Source of the DNA: Scopulibacillus darangshiensis
Lineage (GTDB): Bacteria; Bacillota; Bacilli; Bacillales; Sporolactobacillaceae
Reading direction: 5' to 3'
Assembly (NCBI RefSeq): GCF_004341035.1
Contig: NZ_SLXK01000021.1
Location: 1 to 64,000, forward strand
DNA length: 64,000 nt
Shown: positions 1 to 8,360 of the stretch, piece after piece
Layout of the letters: every line of letters begins with the position of its first letter
Numbering within the stretch: the first letter of the stretch is position 1
Made by a program: the position numbers and the translations under genes
Notes under the pieces: model-generated
The model's database searches: none
What the model was told of the DNA's origin: nothing
The model's input: only the letters and a program-made list of their open reading frames with translations

Positions 1-149
1 AGCTAGAAAAACACCTTCAAATTCCGAAATAAATGAAGGCGTTTGCCAATTTTCATCCAAATTGCTTCTTCGGTTAGTCCTATGAATAATCCGGGAGTAT
101 AACTTTCTGACGCACATAAGTGCAACTACGCCTCTGACTTCGCCAAAGG

Positions 150-174
150 CTTGCCAATCGGCAAGTTTTCTTTA
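150..174 (+). terminator. probable rho-independent terminator of an upstream gene outside the window
   Basis: Six-base-pair stem CTTGCC/GGCAAG with a four-base loop, followed by TTTTCTTT. It would end a plus-strand transcript whose gene lies left of the window. Confidence 0.5.
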
Positions 175-252
175 TCAGTTAATCAGTTGTTATTGACATT
201 ATACTCTTTCCTCCTTTCCGTTAAAGGGGTGTCCACTTTTTATTCTAGCAGC

Positions 253-314
253 AGTGGTTCCGTTATCCGGTCATTCAATAGGTCATTTGAGTTAATTTTT
301 TGCAAATAACGGAA
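253..314. repeat. dispersed intergenic repeat, copy 1
   Basis: A 9-bp perfect inverted repeat TTCCGTTAT (258-266) / ATAACGGAA (306-314) encloses a segment whose core (CATTCAATAGGTCATTTGAG) recurs with few changes at 7241-7285, on the far side of the nan operon. The shared stretch is about 40 bp. It resembles the short non-coding repeats scattered in many Bacillaceae genomes; that last point is general knowledge and not shown here. Confidence 0.55.
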
Positions 315-417
315 TCTGAGTCCTATAGTCCTATAATGAATTGGTGAATTAAGAGTATTCGTATCCTTTATATCGGAACATTCTAATAACTCATAAATCC
401 AAATTGAACATGATATT

Positions 418-471
418 AAACTGTCAAAAGTTAAAATAAAATTGACAGTTTATTATCTTTAGTGTTATAGT
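418..471 (+). promoter_or_regulatory. nan operon promoter with palindromic operator
   Basis: TTGACA (442-447) and TTATAG (465-470) with a 17-bp spacer form a good sigma-A promoter. A perfect inverted repeat, AAACTGTCAA (418-427) and TTGACAGTTT (442-451), separated by 14 bp, covers the -35 box. The right arm contains the -35 hexamer, so a protein bound there would block RNA polymerase. The obvious candidate is the RpiR-family regulator at the end of the operon. The assignment of the regulator is inference. Confidence 0.7.
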
Positions 472-527
472 CGTGTTAGAAAGTTTGAAAGCGGTTTACA
501 TGATTTTTGGGAAGCAAGGTGACAACT

Positions 528-1217
528 ATGAATTTTCTTGAAAGGGTTCACAAGAAACTCATTGTTTCTTGTCAGGCTTTGGCTGACGAACCGTTGCATA
601 GCTCCTTCATTATGGGGAAGATGGCGCTTGCAGCCAAACTCGGCGGTGCATCGGGGATTCGGGCGAATACGGTCGAGGATATTAAGGTGATCAAACAGGA
701 GGTGCAGCTCCCAATCATCGGCATCATAAAAAAGGACTACGCCGGCAGCAATGTTTTCATTACGGCGACAATGAATGAAATTGATGCGTTGTATGAAGAG
801 GGAGTAGATGTCATCGCATTGGACGGGACCAAACAAGAACGTCCTGATGGTAAGACATTTGCTGAATTTTTCGCTGAGATCCGCGAGAAATATCCAAAGC
901 AATTGTTCATGGCAGATACAGCAACATTAGAAGAAGCCATCGAAGCCGAAAAAATCGGCGTGGATATTGTAGCGCCGACTTTGGCAGGCTATACGCCATA
1001 CTCGGAAGGGGCGGTTCCGCTCGCGTTGCTGGAAAAAATGGCCGAGCATATCACCATCCCTATTATCGCCGAGGGAAACTTTGATACTCCGGAAAAAGCA
1101 AAAAAGGCATTGGAACTCGGTGCCCATGCCGTGGTCGTCGGCAGCGCCATCACAAGGCCAAAAAGCATCACAGAAAAATTTGTAAATGAAATTCAAAAGA
1201 TAAACCAAATTAATTAA
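528..1217 (+). CDS. nanE: N-acetylmannosamine-6-phosphate 2-epimerase (NanE)
   Basis: Converts ManNAc-6-phosphate to GlcNAc-6-phosphate in cytosolic sialic acid breakdown. The 229-aa protein has normal length for this TIM-barrel family, with recognisable segments: the lysine motif [48 protein letters not shown] and the phosphate-binding [10 protein letters not shown] near the C-terminus. The ATG at 528 is chosen because AAGGTGA lies at a good distance upstream; in-frame TTG 507 and GTG 519 lie on or before that site. It is the first gene of a tight six-gene operon, 9 bp before nanA, driven by the palindrome-covered promoter at 418-471. Confidence 0.93.
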   Translation: MNFLERVHKKLIVSCQALADEPLHSSFIMGKMALAAKLGGASGIRANTVEDIKVIKQEVQLPIIGIIKKDYAGSNVFITATMNEIDALYEEGVDVIALDGTKQERPDGKTFAEFFAEIREKYPKQLFMADTATLEEAIEAEKIGVDIVAPTLAGYTPYSEGAVPLALLEKMAEHITIPIIAEGNFDTPEKAKKALELGAHAVVVGSAITRPKSITEKFVNEIQKINQIN

Positions 1218-1226
1218 AAAAGGGTG

Positions 1227-2099
1227 ATGAAAGTGAAGGGTATTTTTACAGCATTAATGTGTTCATTTGATGAAGAGGGAAAAATTAATGAAAAAGGTCT
1301 TCGTGAGATGGTCCGCAACAATATCGACGTCCAGAAAGTCGATGGATTATACGTAAACGGAAGCACCGGGGAGAACTTCCTGATTTCCACAGAAGATAAG
1401 AAGCGGATTTTTGAGATTGTAAAAGATGAGGCGGGGGACGATGTCACTTTAATCGCCCAAGTCGGTTCATTGAACATTGATGAAGCCGTCGATCTGGCTA
1501 AATTTACAACTGATTTAAAATATGATGCTCTGTCCGCTGTGACGCCATTCTATTACAAGTTTGATTTTGATGAAATTAAAGATTATTACAATACCATCAT
1601 GGCCAACGTTGATAATCAAATGATCGTTTATTCGATTCCAGCCTTGACTGGAGTCAGCATGAACCTCGAACAATTTGGAGAGCTTTTTGAAAATGAAAAA
1701 ATTATCGGCGTGAAATTTACCGCACCGGACTTTTTCCTCTTGGAGCGTCTGCGGCATGCTTATCCTGACAAACTGCTTTATTCAGGATTTGATGAAATGC
1801 TATTGTCGGCAAGTGTCTTAAATGTTGATGGCGCAATTGGCAGCACATTCAATGTTAATGGTGTACGAGCCAGGAAAATTTTCGAATTGGCACAAGCCGG
1901 AGCTGTCGAGGAAGCAAGGGCTGTCCAAAAAGAAACAAATGATTTGATCGCAGCTATCCTTGATAACGGGCTGTATCCAACGATTAAGGAAATCCTAAAG
2001 CACGAAGGCGTCGATGCCGGCGTTTGCAGAAAGCCGATGAAACCGTTAACAGAAGCTAAAAAGGCGCGTGCGCATGACATCGCGAAAAAGTATCTGTAA
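1227..2099 (+). CDS. nanA: N-acetylneuraminate lyase (NanA)
   Basis: Class I aldolase of the DHDPS/NAL family that splits N-acetylneuraminate to pyruvate and ManNAc. About 290 aa, as expected. The GSTGEN motif that binds the pyruvate carboxylate, the catalytic tyrosine in VYSIPALTGV and the Schiff-base lysine in GVKFTAPDFFLLERL are all present, and the GSTYNVNG-like loop reads GSTFNVNGVRARK. The exact start is uncertain: ATG 1227 abuts AGGGTG, whereas GTG 1233 has better spacing and would give a protein starting MKGIF. It lies between nanE and the transporter gene. Confidence 0.94.
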   Translation: MKVKGIFTALMCSFDEEGKINEKGLREMVRNNIDVQKVDGLYVNGSTGENFLISTEDKKRIFEIVKDEAGDDVTLIAQVGSLNIDEAVDLAKFTTDLKYDALSAVTPFYYKFDFDEIKDYYNTIMANVDNQMIVYSIPALTGVSMNLEQFGELFENEKIIGVKFTAPDFFLLERLRHAYPDKLLYSGFDEMLLSASVLNVDGAIGSTFNVNGVRARKIFELAQAGAVEEARAVQKETNDLIAAILDNGLYPTIKEILKHEGVDAGVCRKPMKPLTEAKKARAHDIAKKYL

Positions 2100-2121
2100 T
2101 TAATCAAGGGAGGGAATTAAA

Positions 2122-3618
2122 ATGACGGGACATTTTCAAGTTATAGATTATATTATCTTGTTTGCCTATCTTCTGTTCATCCTATATATTGGCATAGCCG
2201 TAGCCAAGAAGGAAATGAAAGGAAAGGAATTCTTTAAAGGGGACGGATCCATACCATGGTGGGTCACTTCTGTCAGTCTGTTTGCGACACTCTTGAGCCC
2301 TATCTCCTTCCTGTCTCTGGCAGGAGGTTCATATGCTGGAACGTGGGAACTGTGGGTGGCACAGCTCGGTCTCTTTATCTCTGTACCCATTGCTATTTAT
2401 TTCTTCTTGCCGGTTTATCGCAATCTCAATCTTGATACCGCTTACGAGTATTTGGAAAGGCGGTTTGGCAAAAGCCTAAGGATTATTGCGAGCATCCTGT
2501 TCATTGTCTATCAGATTGGCCGGATGTCGATCATCATGTATCTCCCGGCTATCGCTCTTTCTGCCGTGACTGGAATCAATGTAGTTTTGATTATCCTATT
2601 CATGGGTATTATCGCCACTATTTATTCATCCTTTGGCGGGATCAAATCCGTGCTTTGGACAGACTTTATCCAAGGCGTCGTCTTGATCGGCGGCGGTGTC
2701 TTCGCTCTTATCGTTCTTATTGTGTCTGTCAAAGGCGGTATTCCTGAAATTATCCAAACAGGCGTACAGGATCATAAATTTTTTAGTGACACCGTTGTTT
2801 TTGATCCGAACTTATTGCATAGCAGCTTGTTCATCATCTTCCTTGGTGCTGGTTTATCAACAGCTTTCTCGTATATTTCCAGCCAGGATATGGTGCAGCG
2901 TTATTTAACGACTACTGATTTGAAGCAAATGAACAAAATGACGATCTTGAATGGCGTATTATCCCTAGGTACGGCAACGATGTTCTTTTTCATCGGAACG
3001 GCATTATATGTCTTTTACAAACAAATGGGCGGCGAGATGCCAACAGGGAAACCCGATTTGATTTTTGCGAACTACATTGTCGGTCAGCTGCCGGCAGGTA
3101 TTTCAGGTCTATTGATTGCCGGGTTGTTTGCCGCAGGGCAATCGACATTATCGACCGGTTTAAACAGTGTGGCGACAAGCTGGACACTGGACATTCAGAA
3201 AGTTATGAAACCTGACATGTCTGATGAAGCAGGGACGCGAATTGCCAAGATTGTGACGCTTGTTGTTGGCATATTCTCAATCCTGTTTGCGATTGTGCTC
3301 GCTTATTCCGATGTTGGTTCAGCTTATCAATGGTTTAACGGTTTGATGGGGCTCGTGCTTGGTATTATTGGCGGGACCTTCACACTTGGCGTTATGACCA
3401 AGAAAGCGAATGCCAAAGGCGCCTTGACCGGATTTATCGTAACAACGATCATCGCCATCTATGTTTCCTACTTTACTGATACGACACTTTGGGCCTATTC
3501 TCTGATTAACCTTGTTTCTTCGTTAGTATTCGGCTATCTGTTCAGCCTCATTTTTCAAGAGAAGAGCAAAGCTGAAGACAATCATCTAACATATTATGAT
3601 CACAAACAAGCACAATGA
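2122..3618 (+). CDS. sodium:solute symporter, probable sialic acid transporter
   Basis: A 498-aa integral membrane protein of the SSS (SLC5) family with about 13 hydrophobic segments; the segment around LSPISFLSLAGGSYAGTW is typical of the family's first transmembrane bundle. SSS proteins in nan operons import N-acetylneuraminate with sodium. A preceding GGGAGGG gives a strong ribosome site, and the gene sits between nanA and the flavoprotein gene. Substrate is inferred from operon context. A hydrophilic charged tail ends the protein. Confidence 0.88.
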   Translation: MTGHFQVIDYIILFAYLLFILYIGIAVAKKEMKGKEFFKGDGSIPWWVTSVSLFATLLSPISFLSLAGGSYAGTWELWVAQLGLFISVPIAIYFFLPVYRNLNLDTAYEYLERRFGKSLRIIASILFIVYQIGRMSIIMYLPAIALSAVTGINVVLIILFMGIIATIYSSFGGIKSVLWTDFIQGVVLIGGGVFALIVLIVSVKGGIPEIIQTGVQDHKFFSDTVVFDPNLLHSSLFIIFLGAGLSTAFSYISSQDMVQRYLTTTDLKQMNKMTILNGVLSLGTATMFFFIGTALYVFYKQMGGEMPTGKPDLIFANYIVGQLPAGISGLLIAGLFAAGQSTLSTGLNSVATSWTLDIQKVMKPDMSDEAGTRIAKIVTLVVGIFSILFAIVLAYSDVGSAYQWFNGLMGLVLGIIGGTFTLGVMTKKANAKGALTGFIVTTIIAIYVSYFTDTTLWAYSLINLVSSLVFGYLFSLIFQEKSKAEDNHLTYYDHKQAQ

Positions 3619-3634
3619 AATTGGTGTGATGAAG

Positions 3635-5323
3635 ATGACTATTAAACGAATGATAAAGACAGATGTATTGGTCGTCGGAGCCGGTCTTGCCGGAATGAAA
3701 GCGGCCAAGGAATTAGCTGATAAAGAGAAACAAATCTTAATGATTACCAAAACAGAGCTGGCTTCAGGGGCAAGTTTCTATCCCCTGAAGGCTTCTTTGG
3801 GTACACAGGTGACCAAAAGTGAAGAAGACAAAGCGTTGTTTTTGGATGATATTGAAGAGATGAGCTGCGGCATGGCGGAACCGAAGCTTGCCAAAACTTA
3901 CGTGGATGAGATTCCAGAACAAGTTAAAGAATATGAAAAGATTGGGGTCAATGCCAAAAAGCTTGACGGGGAACGGAAAGCCTGTTTTGCCGGCCATGCC
4001 AGGAATATATATTTATTAAGTGATTGGGATGCTATGCGCCAGAACGCCAATCAGATTTTCAGCGACTATGACAATATCACGTTAATGGAAAAGACGATCG
4101 CGGTTTCATTAATCAAAAGGCAAGGCAAAATTGCCGGGGCTATTTTATTAGACGACAACAACGACTATGTCTTGGTCAGCTGCCATGCCGTTATCTTGGC
4201 ATCAGGCGGGTTTTCCAATATCTATAAGCATAATCTCTATCCTGCCGACGTGGATGGTTCCGGGCATTTGCTTGCCCTTGAGGCAGGGGCAAAGCTTGTG
4301 AATATAGAATTTATCCAATTTATACCAGGTGTTGTCGCGCCGAAGTACAAGACGCTATTTGGGGAGCACACCTTAATGTACTGTGATGATATGGTCGCTG
4401 ATAATGGGGAAAGCTTGCTGGATCCCTTATTGCCGCTGGGTCTGTCCAAAAAAGAGTGCCTTGAGATCCGGAGCACGCATGGACCGTTTACTGATTCATT
4501 TGACTCCAGATATTTTGATATTGCCATGATGAAGGCTATTTTGGAGACGAAGTATGAAAAGGGTTTTAAACTGCTTTATAACAAAAAACTCTATGAAAAC
4601 AAGGAAGAATTTTATACCGTTTACTTGGATTGGTTAAAAGAAAAAGGCATCAATATGGTTAAGGATGACATTCGGATTGCCCCATTTGCCCATGCGGCGA
4701 ATGGCGGTGTGGTGATTGATGAAAACGGCAAAACTGACGTTGATGGCCTGTATGCGATTGGCGAGCTGTCATGCAACGTTGAAGGGGCAAACCGGCTCGG
4801 CGGAAATTCAACCGGGGCATGCATGGTGTTCGGCAAACGGGCGGCAGAGGATTGTGCGAGCTATATGCAAGATAAAAGCTTGCAGCAAATCGGCGGTTCG
4901 GAAGCCGAAGCCCAATTGCAAAGCATTTTCGCAAGGTATAAAACGGGATCGGACAATCACGCCGGCATGTCAGCAGGCGGAGTGATTGAGAGGATTAGGG
5001 AGATCATGTGGTATGATGCCAATATCATTAGGACTGAAGAGGGCTTGCTTCGGGCAATCAAAGAGGTAGAGACATTGGCATCAGGGTTTTCATTCCCTCA
5101 AGCGGCTAAGACGGCATCATCAAGGAAAACGGCGTTTAAAGCGAAGAACTTTATCACTCTGGCGCAAATCCTGCTTTCCGCCATGCTGGAAAGGAAAGAA
5201 AGCCGCGGCGCACATTACAGGGAAGATTACCCTGATCTCAATCCTTCCTACAATAAACGCCTCTTTATTTCCATGGCTGGAAAAGGCGAGGCGGTGTTGA
5301 CCTTTGATCAAGGAGGACAGTGA
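3635..5323 (+). CDS. FAD-dependent oxidoreductase of the fumarate reductase/L-aspartate oxidase flavoprotein family
   Basis: About 562 aa. An N-terminal dinucleotide-binding motif (VLVVGAGLAGMKAA, residues about 9-22) is followed by family signatures ILASGGFSNIYKHN, DGSGHLLALEAGA.L and, near the C-terminus, GGVVIDENGKTDVDGLYAIGE and GANRLGGNS, as in succinate dehydrogenase/fumarate reductase flavoproteins. No signal peptide or iron-sulfur motif is seen, so it is probably cytosolic. Start ATG 3635 follows GGTGTGATGAAG; nanT ends 16 bp upstream. It is not one of the classical sialic acid genes, so its substrate is unknown. A role on a modified sialic acid or on the pyruvate side of the pathway would be guesswork. 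Confidence 0.8.
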   Translation: MTIKRMIKTDVLVVGAGLAGMKAAKELADKEKQILMITKTELASGASFYPLKASLGTQVTKSEEDKALFLDDIEEMSCGMAEPKLAKTYVDEIPEQVKEYEKIGVNAKKLDGERKACFAGHARNIYLLSDWDAMRQNANQIFSDYDNITLMEKTIAVSLIKRQGKIAGAILLDDNNDYVLVSCHAVILASGGFSNIYKHNLYPADVDGSGHLLALEAGAKLVNIEFIQFIPGVVAPKYKTLFGEHTLMYCDDMVADNGESLLDPLLPLGLSKKECLEIRSTHGPFTDSFDSRYFDIAMMKAILETKYEKGFKLLYNKKLYENKEEFYTVYLDWLKEKGINMVKDDIRIAPFAHAANGGVVIDENGKTDVDGLYAIGELSCNVEGANRLGGNSTGACMVFGKRAAEDCASYMQDKSLQQIGGSEAEAQLQSIFARYKTGSDNHAGMSAGGVIERIREIMWYDANIIRTEEGLLRAIKEVETLASGFSFPQAAKTASSRKTAFKAKNFITLAQILLSAMLERKESRGAHYREDYPDLNPSYNKRLFISMAGKGEAVLTFDQGGQ

Positions 5324-5324
5324 C

Positions 5325-6293
5325 ATGCTAATAGGCGCAGTGGATATTGGCGGAACGGCGATCAAATATGGTGTTGTTAATAGTGAGGGTAAGATTATCG
5401 CTCATGCATCTATGCCAACGGAGGCCGCCCTTGGCGGAGAACATGTGATCAAGCGGGTGATTGCCTGCTGCGCAGAAATAAGGGCATCCTGGCAGCTTGA
5501 AGGGATTGCGATCAGCTCTGCCGGACAAATTGATAATGTTCATGGCGAGGTCGTTCATGCTACTGATAATATACCAGGGTTCACCGGGATGGCTATCGCT
5601 GACATGGTCCGTGAAGCGACAGGCTTGCCTGTCAGTGTGGAAAACGATGTGAATTGTACGGCGCTTGGTGAAGCATGGATGGGTGCAGCCAGCCGCTATG
5701 ATGATTTTTTGTGTGTCACGATTGGCACAGGAATCGGCGGTGCGCTGTTTTTGGATGGCGAACTTTATACCGGCGCCAATTTTTCAGCAGGTGAACTTGG
5801 CCATATAATCTTATATCCGCAAGGTGTGCCATGCACATGTGGAAGCAAGGGCTGCTACGAGCAATATGCATCAAGTAAGGCATTAGCCGATTTGGCGGAA
5901 GCGGCGTTTGCGAGACCGATCGCTCTGCCAGACTTTTTTACTCTGGTACGTGAGGGTGATCTTAAAGCCATCGAGGTTTTTGATCATTGGCTCGATGATT
6001 TAACAACAGGCATGCAAACGCTCGTGCATATTTTTAATCCGTCATTGATTGTAATTGGCGGCGGCATTTCCGCACAAGGGGAATGGCTGCGGGCTTCGAT
6101 CCAAACCCGGTTGGAGGAGAAAGTGATGCCGAATCATCGCCGATCACTTGAAGTCAAACTCGCCGAGAAGGCGAACGGGGCAAATCTGCTCGGCGCTGTC
6201 TGGCACTATTTAAAAAGAGAATATCATTGTATAATGGAGATAGATCATAAAACTTGCAAAAAGGGTGAAAAAAATGGGAGAAGCCCAACTTAA
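5325..6293 (+). CDS. nanK: ROK-family kinase, probable N-acetylmannosamine kinase (NanK)
   Basis: A 322-aa ROK sugar kinase. The N-terminal ATP site reads VDIGGTAIKYGV, the catalytic aspartate lies in VENDVNCTALGEAWMGA, TIGTGIGGAL is the second phosphate loop and GHIILYPQGVPCTCGSKGC carries the CxCGxxGCxE zinc motif. In this operon the expected reaction is ATP-dependent phosphorylation of ManNAc to ManNAc-6-P, feeding NanE. ATG 5325 has a near-perfect AAGGAGGACAG ribosome site; the gene starts directly after the flavoprotein stop and its 3' end overlaps the rpiR start by 20 bp, implying translational coupling. Glucokinase is the main alternative within the family. Confidence 0.88.
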   Translation: MLIGAVDIGGTAIKYGVVNSEGKIIAHASMPTEAALGGEHVIKRVIACCAEIRASWQLEGIAISSAGQIDNVHGEVVHATDNIPGFTGMAIADMVREATGLPVSVENDVNCTALGEAWMGAASRYDDFLCVTIGTGIGGALFLDGELYTGANFSAGELGHIILYPQGVPCTCGSKGCYEQYASSKALADLAEAAFARPIALPDFFTLVREGDLKAIEVFDHWLDDLTTGMQTLVHIFNPSLIVIGGGISAQGEWLRASIQTRLEEKVMPNHRRSLEVKLAEKANGANLLGAVWHYLKREYHCIMEIDHKTCKKGEKNGRSPT

Positions 6294-7113
6294 AGGAACA
6301 AAGCCTTCCATTTTAATGGAGCAGTATAAACAGAATTTCACGAAGTCCGAAAACAAAATCTACCATTATATTATGGAAAATCCCGAGGATGTGCTGTATC
6401 ACTCGCTGACAGAGTTATCCGAAGCAAGCGGTGCGGCAGAGGCAACCGTCCTCCGCTTCTTTAGAAAGCTTGGCTTTAAGGGGTTCCAAGATTTTAAATT
6501 CTTGTTTGCCCAAGAACAGACGATGGCGTCCGTTCAGGAAAGTCATGGCACTTATATGGAGAAAATCCGGAATAACATGACGCGGGCTATTGATCATTCC
6601 TATGAGTCGGTGAACGAAGAAACTTTAGAGCAAATCGTTCAGGTGTTGGACGCGTCCCGTGATGTTGTCCTCTTCGGCGTCGGTTCTTCCGGGATTGCTG
6701 CCCTCGACATGCAAAACAGGCTGATGCGAATCGGCAAACAGACGGAAGTTACCACTGATCCCCATTTCCAGGCGATGCGAGCGACATCCATGACCAAGGA
6801 TTCTGTCGTTGTCGCGATTAGTATCACTGGGAGCACGAAGGATATCGTCGATTCCACAAAAATAGCGAAAGATAACGGAGCGACGGTTATCGCCTTGACG
6901 AATTACATCAAGTCACCTTTGACCAAATATGCTGACCACATCCTTTTGTCGTCAGCAAAAGAGAGCCCTCTCGACAGCGGCTCGCTTGTATCTAAAATCG
7001 CCCAGTTATTTTTGATTGATCTGATTTGCACCGGTTTGACTATTAAGAATTACCATAAAGCCGAGGAAACGAAAATGAAGATCAGCGAGAATATAGCAGA
7101 AAAATTGTATTGA
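6274..7113 (+). CDS. RpiR-family regulator (HTH + SIS), likely controls the nan operon
   Basis: A 279-aa protein with an N-terminal helix-turn-helix (AAEATVLRFFRKLGFKGFQDFK, residues about 45-66) and a C-terminal SIS sugar-phosphate isomerase domain (FGVGSSG and VVAISITGSTKDIVD). RpiR proteins in nan operons sense ManNAc-6-P or GlcNAc-6-P and usually repress. ATG 6274 is preceded by AAGGGTGAAAAA; an in-frame GTG at 6265 is within that site. It overlaps nanK and is followed by a terminator, so the operon is probably autoregulated through the palindrome at 418-451. Confidence 0.88.
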   Translation: MGEAQLKGTKPSILMEQYKQNFTKSENKIYHYIMENPEDVLYHSLTELSEASGAAEATVLRFFRKLGFKGFQDFKFLFAQEQTMASVQESHGTYMEKIRNNMTRAIDHSYESVNEETLEQIVQVLDASRDVVLFGVGSSGIAALDMQNRLMRIGKQTEVTTDPHFQAMRATSMTKDSVVVAISITGSTKDIVDSTKIAKDNGATVIALTNYIKSPLTKYADHILLSSAKESPLDSGSLVSKIAQLFLIDLICTGLTIKNYHKAEETKMKISENIAEKLY

Positions 7114-7130
7114 GGAACGGAAAAGCCGGG

Positions 7131-7157
7131 CCCGATCTTTGGGGATCAGGTTTTTTC
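7131..7157 (+). terminator. rho-independent terminator of the nan operon
   Basis: CCCGATC / GATCAGG stem with one mismatch and a short loop, then TTTTTT. It directly follows the rpiR stop. Confidence 0.75.
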
Positions 7158-7428
7158 TATCAAGTTATATGATTAAGACTTTTATCGGACTGTCGTTCCG
7201 CTATCTGTGACAAAATGCTATATTTTATGAGTGTATGGGACTGTGATTCTGTTATTCGGTTATTCAAAAGGTCATTTGAGTCCAACTCTGTTGGGTGTGC
7301 ACCCCCTGCTAATTATAGGATGATCCCTTTATTCCTGACAAAATGATAGAATTTGTCCGTTTTTTACAATCAAAACTAGGGTAAATAGGCGATAATAGGT
7401 GCTAAAGCGAAAAAAAGGGGTGAAACAC
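7158..7428. repeat. intergenic region with dispersed repeat copy 2
   Basis: No gene is seen. Bases 7241-7285 match 253-297 (shared core TTATTCGGTTATTCAAAAGG with CATTTGAG following), in the same orientation. A second GTTCCGCTATCTGTG-like unit lies at about 7195. The flanking of one operon by two copies could be chance, since such repeats sit mostly in intergenic DNA. Confidence 0.5.
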
Positions 7429-7806
7429 ATGAAGGTTAAGTTAGATATGGTCGGTATAGTTGTTATGGATATGAAAGCGTCATTAGAATTTTATCGTGTT
7501 CTTGGGTTCGACATTCCCGAAAAGATGAATGAAGAGCCGCATGTTGAAGTGAATCAAGATGGCGTCCGGCTTGCCTTTGATAAACAAGAGATGGCAAAAG
7601 AAATCTATGGAGGCTGGGAAGAACCGTCAGGACATCGAATTGAGTTAGCCTTTTTATGTGAAAGCGATGAGGCCCTAAATAAGCTCTATGAAAAGATTAT
7701 TGGCCACGGGTATACTAGTCATCGTGAACCTTGGGACGCTTTCTGGGGTCAGCGCTATGCTATTGTCATAGATCCCGATGGCAATCTGATCAGTCTGTTT
7801 GCCTGA
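7429..7806 (+). CDS. VOC (glyoxalase/bleomycin resistance) family protein
   Basis: A 125-aa protein of the vicinal oxygen chelate fold: MVGIVVMDMKASLEFYRVLGF at the N-terminus and the terminal YAIVIDPDGNLISLF strand are typical. Members include glyoxalases, dioxygenases and antibiotic-sequestering proteins; the substrate cannot be told. ATG 7429 follows AAAAGGGGTGAA. It is followed 28 bp later by a second VOC gene, so the two are probably one transcription unit. Confidence 0.8.
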   Translation: MKVKLDMVGIVVMDMKASLEFYRVLGFDIPEKMNEEPHVEVNQDGVRLAFDKQEMAKEIYGGWEEPSGHRIELAFLCESDEALNKLYEKIIGHGYTSHREPWDAFWGQRYAIVIDPDGNLISLFA

Positions 7807-7834
7807 GATATTTATTGAAAGGGATGATCATGTT

Positions 7835-8254
7835 ATGAAACCGCGAATGACAGTTTTGACACTTGGTGTGGATGATTTGGAAAGGTCGCTAGCTTTCTAC
7901 CGCGATGGACTGGGATTGCCGACAGAGGGCATCATTGGCAAAGAATTCGAGCATGGCGCTGTTGCCTTTTTCGACTTGGAAGGTGTCAAGCTTGCCATAT
8001 GGAATCGCAAAGATCTTGTACATGAAACAAAGGTTGGGCAAACTGCCCCAAATCCCGCTGAATTTACTATTGGCCATAATGTCGGCAGTAAAGAAGAAGT
8101 GGATCAAGTGATGAATCAAGCAAAAAAGGCGGGTGCAACGATCCCCGATCCAGCGCATGATACCTTTTGGAGCGGTTACTCCGGCCATTTCCAAGACCCA
8201 GACGGCCATTTGTGGGAAGTCGCCTGGAATCCTGCTTGGGAGACGGAGGAATAG
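7835..8254 (+). CDS. VOC (glyoxalase) family protein
   Basis: A 139-aa VOC-fold protein: TVLTLGVDDLERSLAFYRDGL at the N-terminus and HFQDPDGHLWEVAWNP at the end, with the conserved glutamate in WEVAW. ATG 7835 is used; an upstream in-frame start at 7799 would overlap the preceding gene. The substrate is unknown. A long hairpin follows. Confidence 0.8.
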   Translation: MKPRMTVLTLGVDDLERSLAFYRDGLGLPTEGIIGKEFEHGAVAFFDLEGVKLAIWNRKDLVHETKVGQTAPNPAEFTIGHNVGSKEEVDQVMNQAKKAGATIPDPAHDTFWSGYSGHFQDPDGHLWEVAWNPAWETEE

Positions 8255-8289
8255 GCCTTAAGCCGTGATAAAGCAATTTGCAGATACAA

Positions 8290-8336
8290 GAAGAGAATCC
8301 ATTTTAATCACTCTCCTATCAAAATGGATTCTCTTC
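8290..8336. terminator. bidirectional terminator hairpin
   Basis: Perfect 16-bp inverted repeat (arms 8290-8305 and 8321-8336, outer bases GAAGAGAATCC / GGATTCTCTTC) between two convergent genes, with a 15-base loop. It probably ends transcripts from both sides. Confidence 0.7.
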
Positions 8337-8360
8337 AATAAATGTTAATTGAATTGTCTG

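Larger units (their letters stand above)
1..417. other. intergenic region upstream of the nan operon
   Basis: No gene is recognisable here. The stretch holds a hairpin at 9-45 (arms around CCTTCA/TGAAGG) whose T-run lies on the minus strand, a second hairpin CTTGCC-AATC-GGCAAG at 150-165 followed by TTTTC that would terminate plus-strand transcription entering from the left, and a dispersed repeat at 253-314 described separately. Confidence 0.5.
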
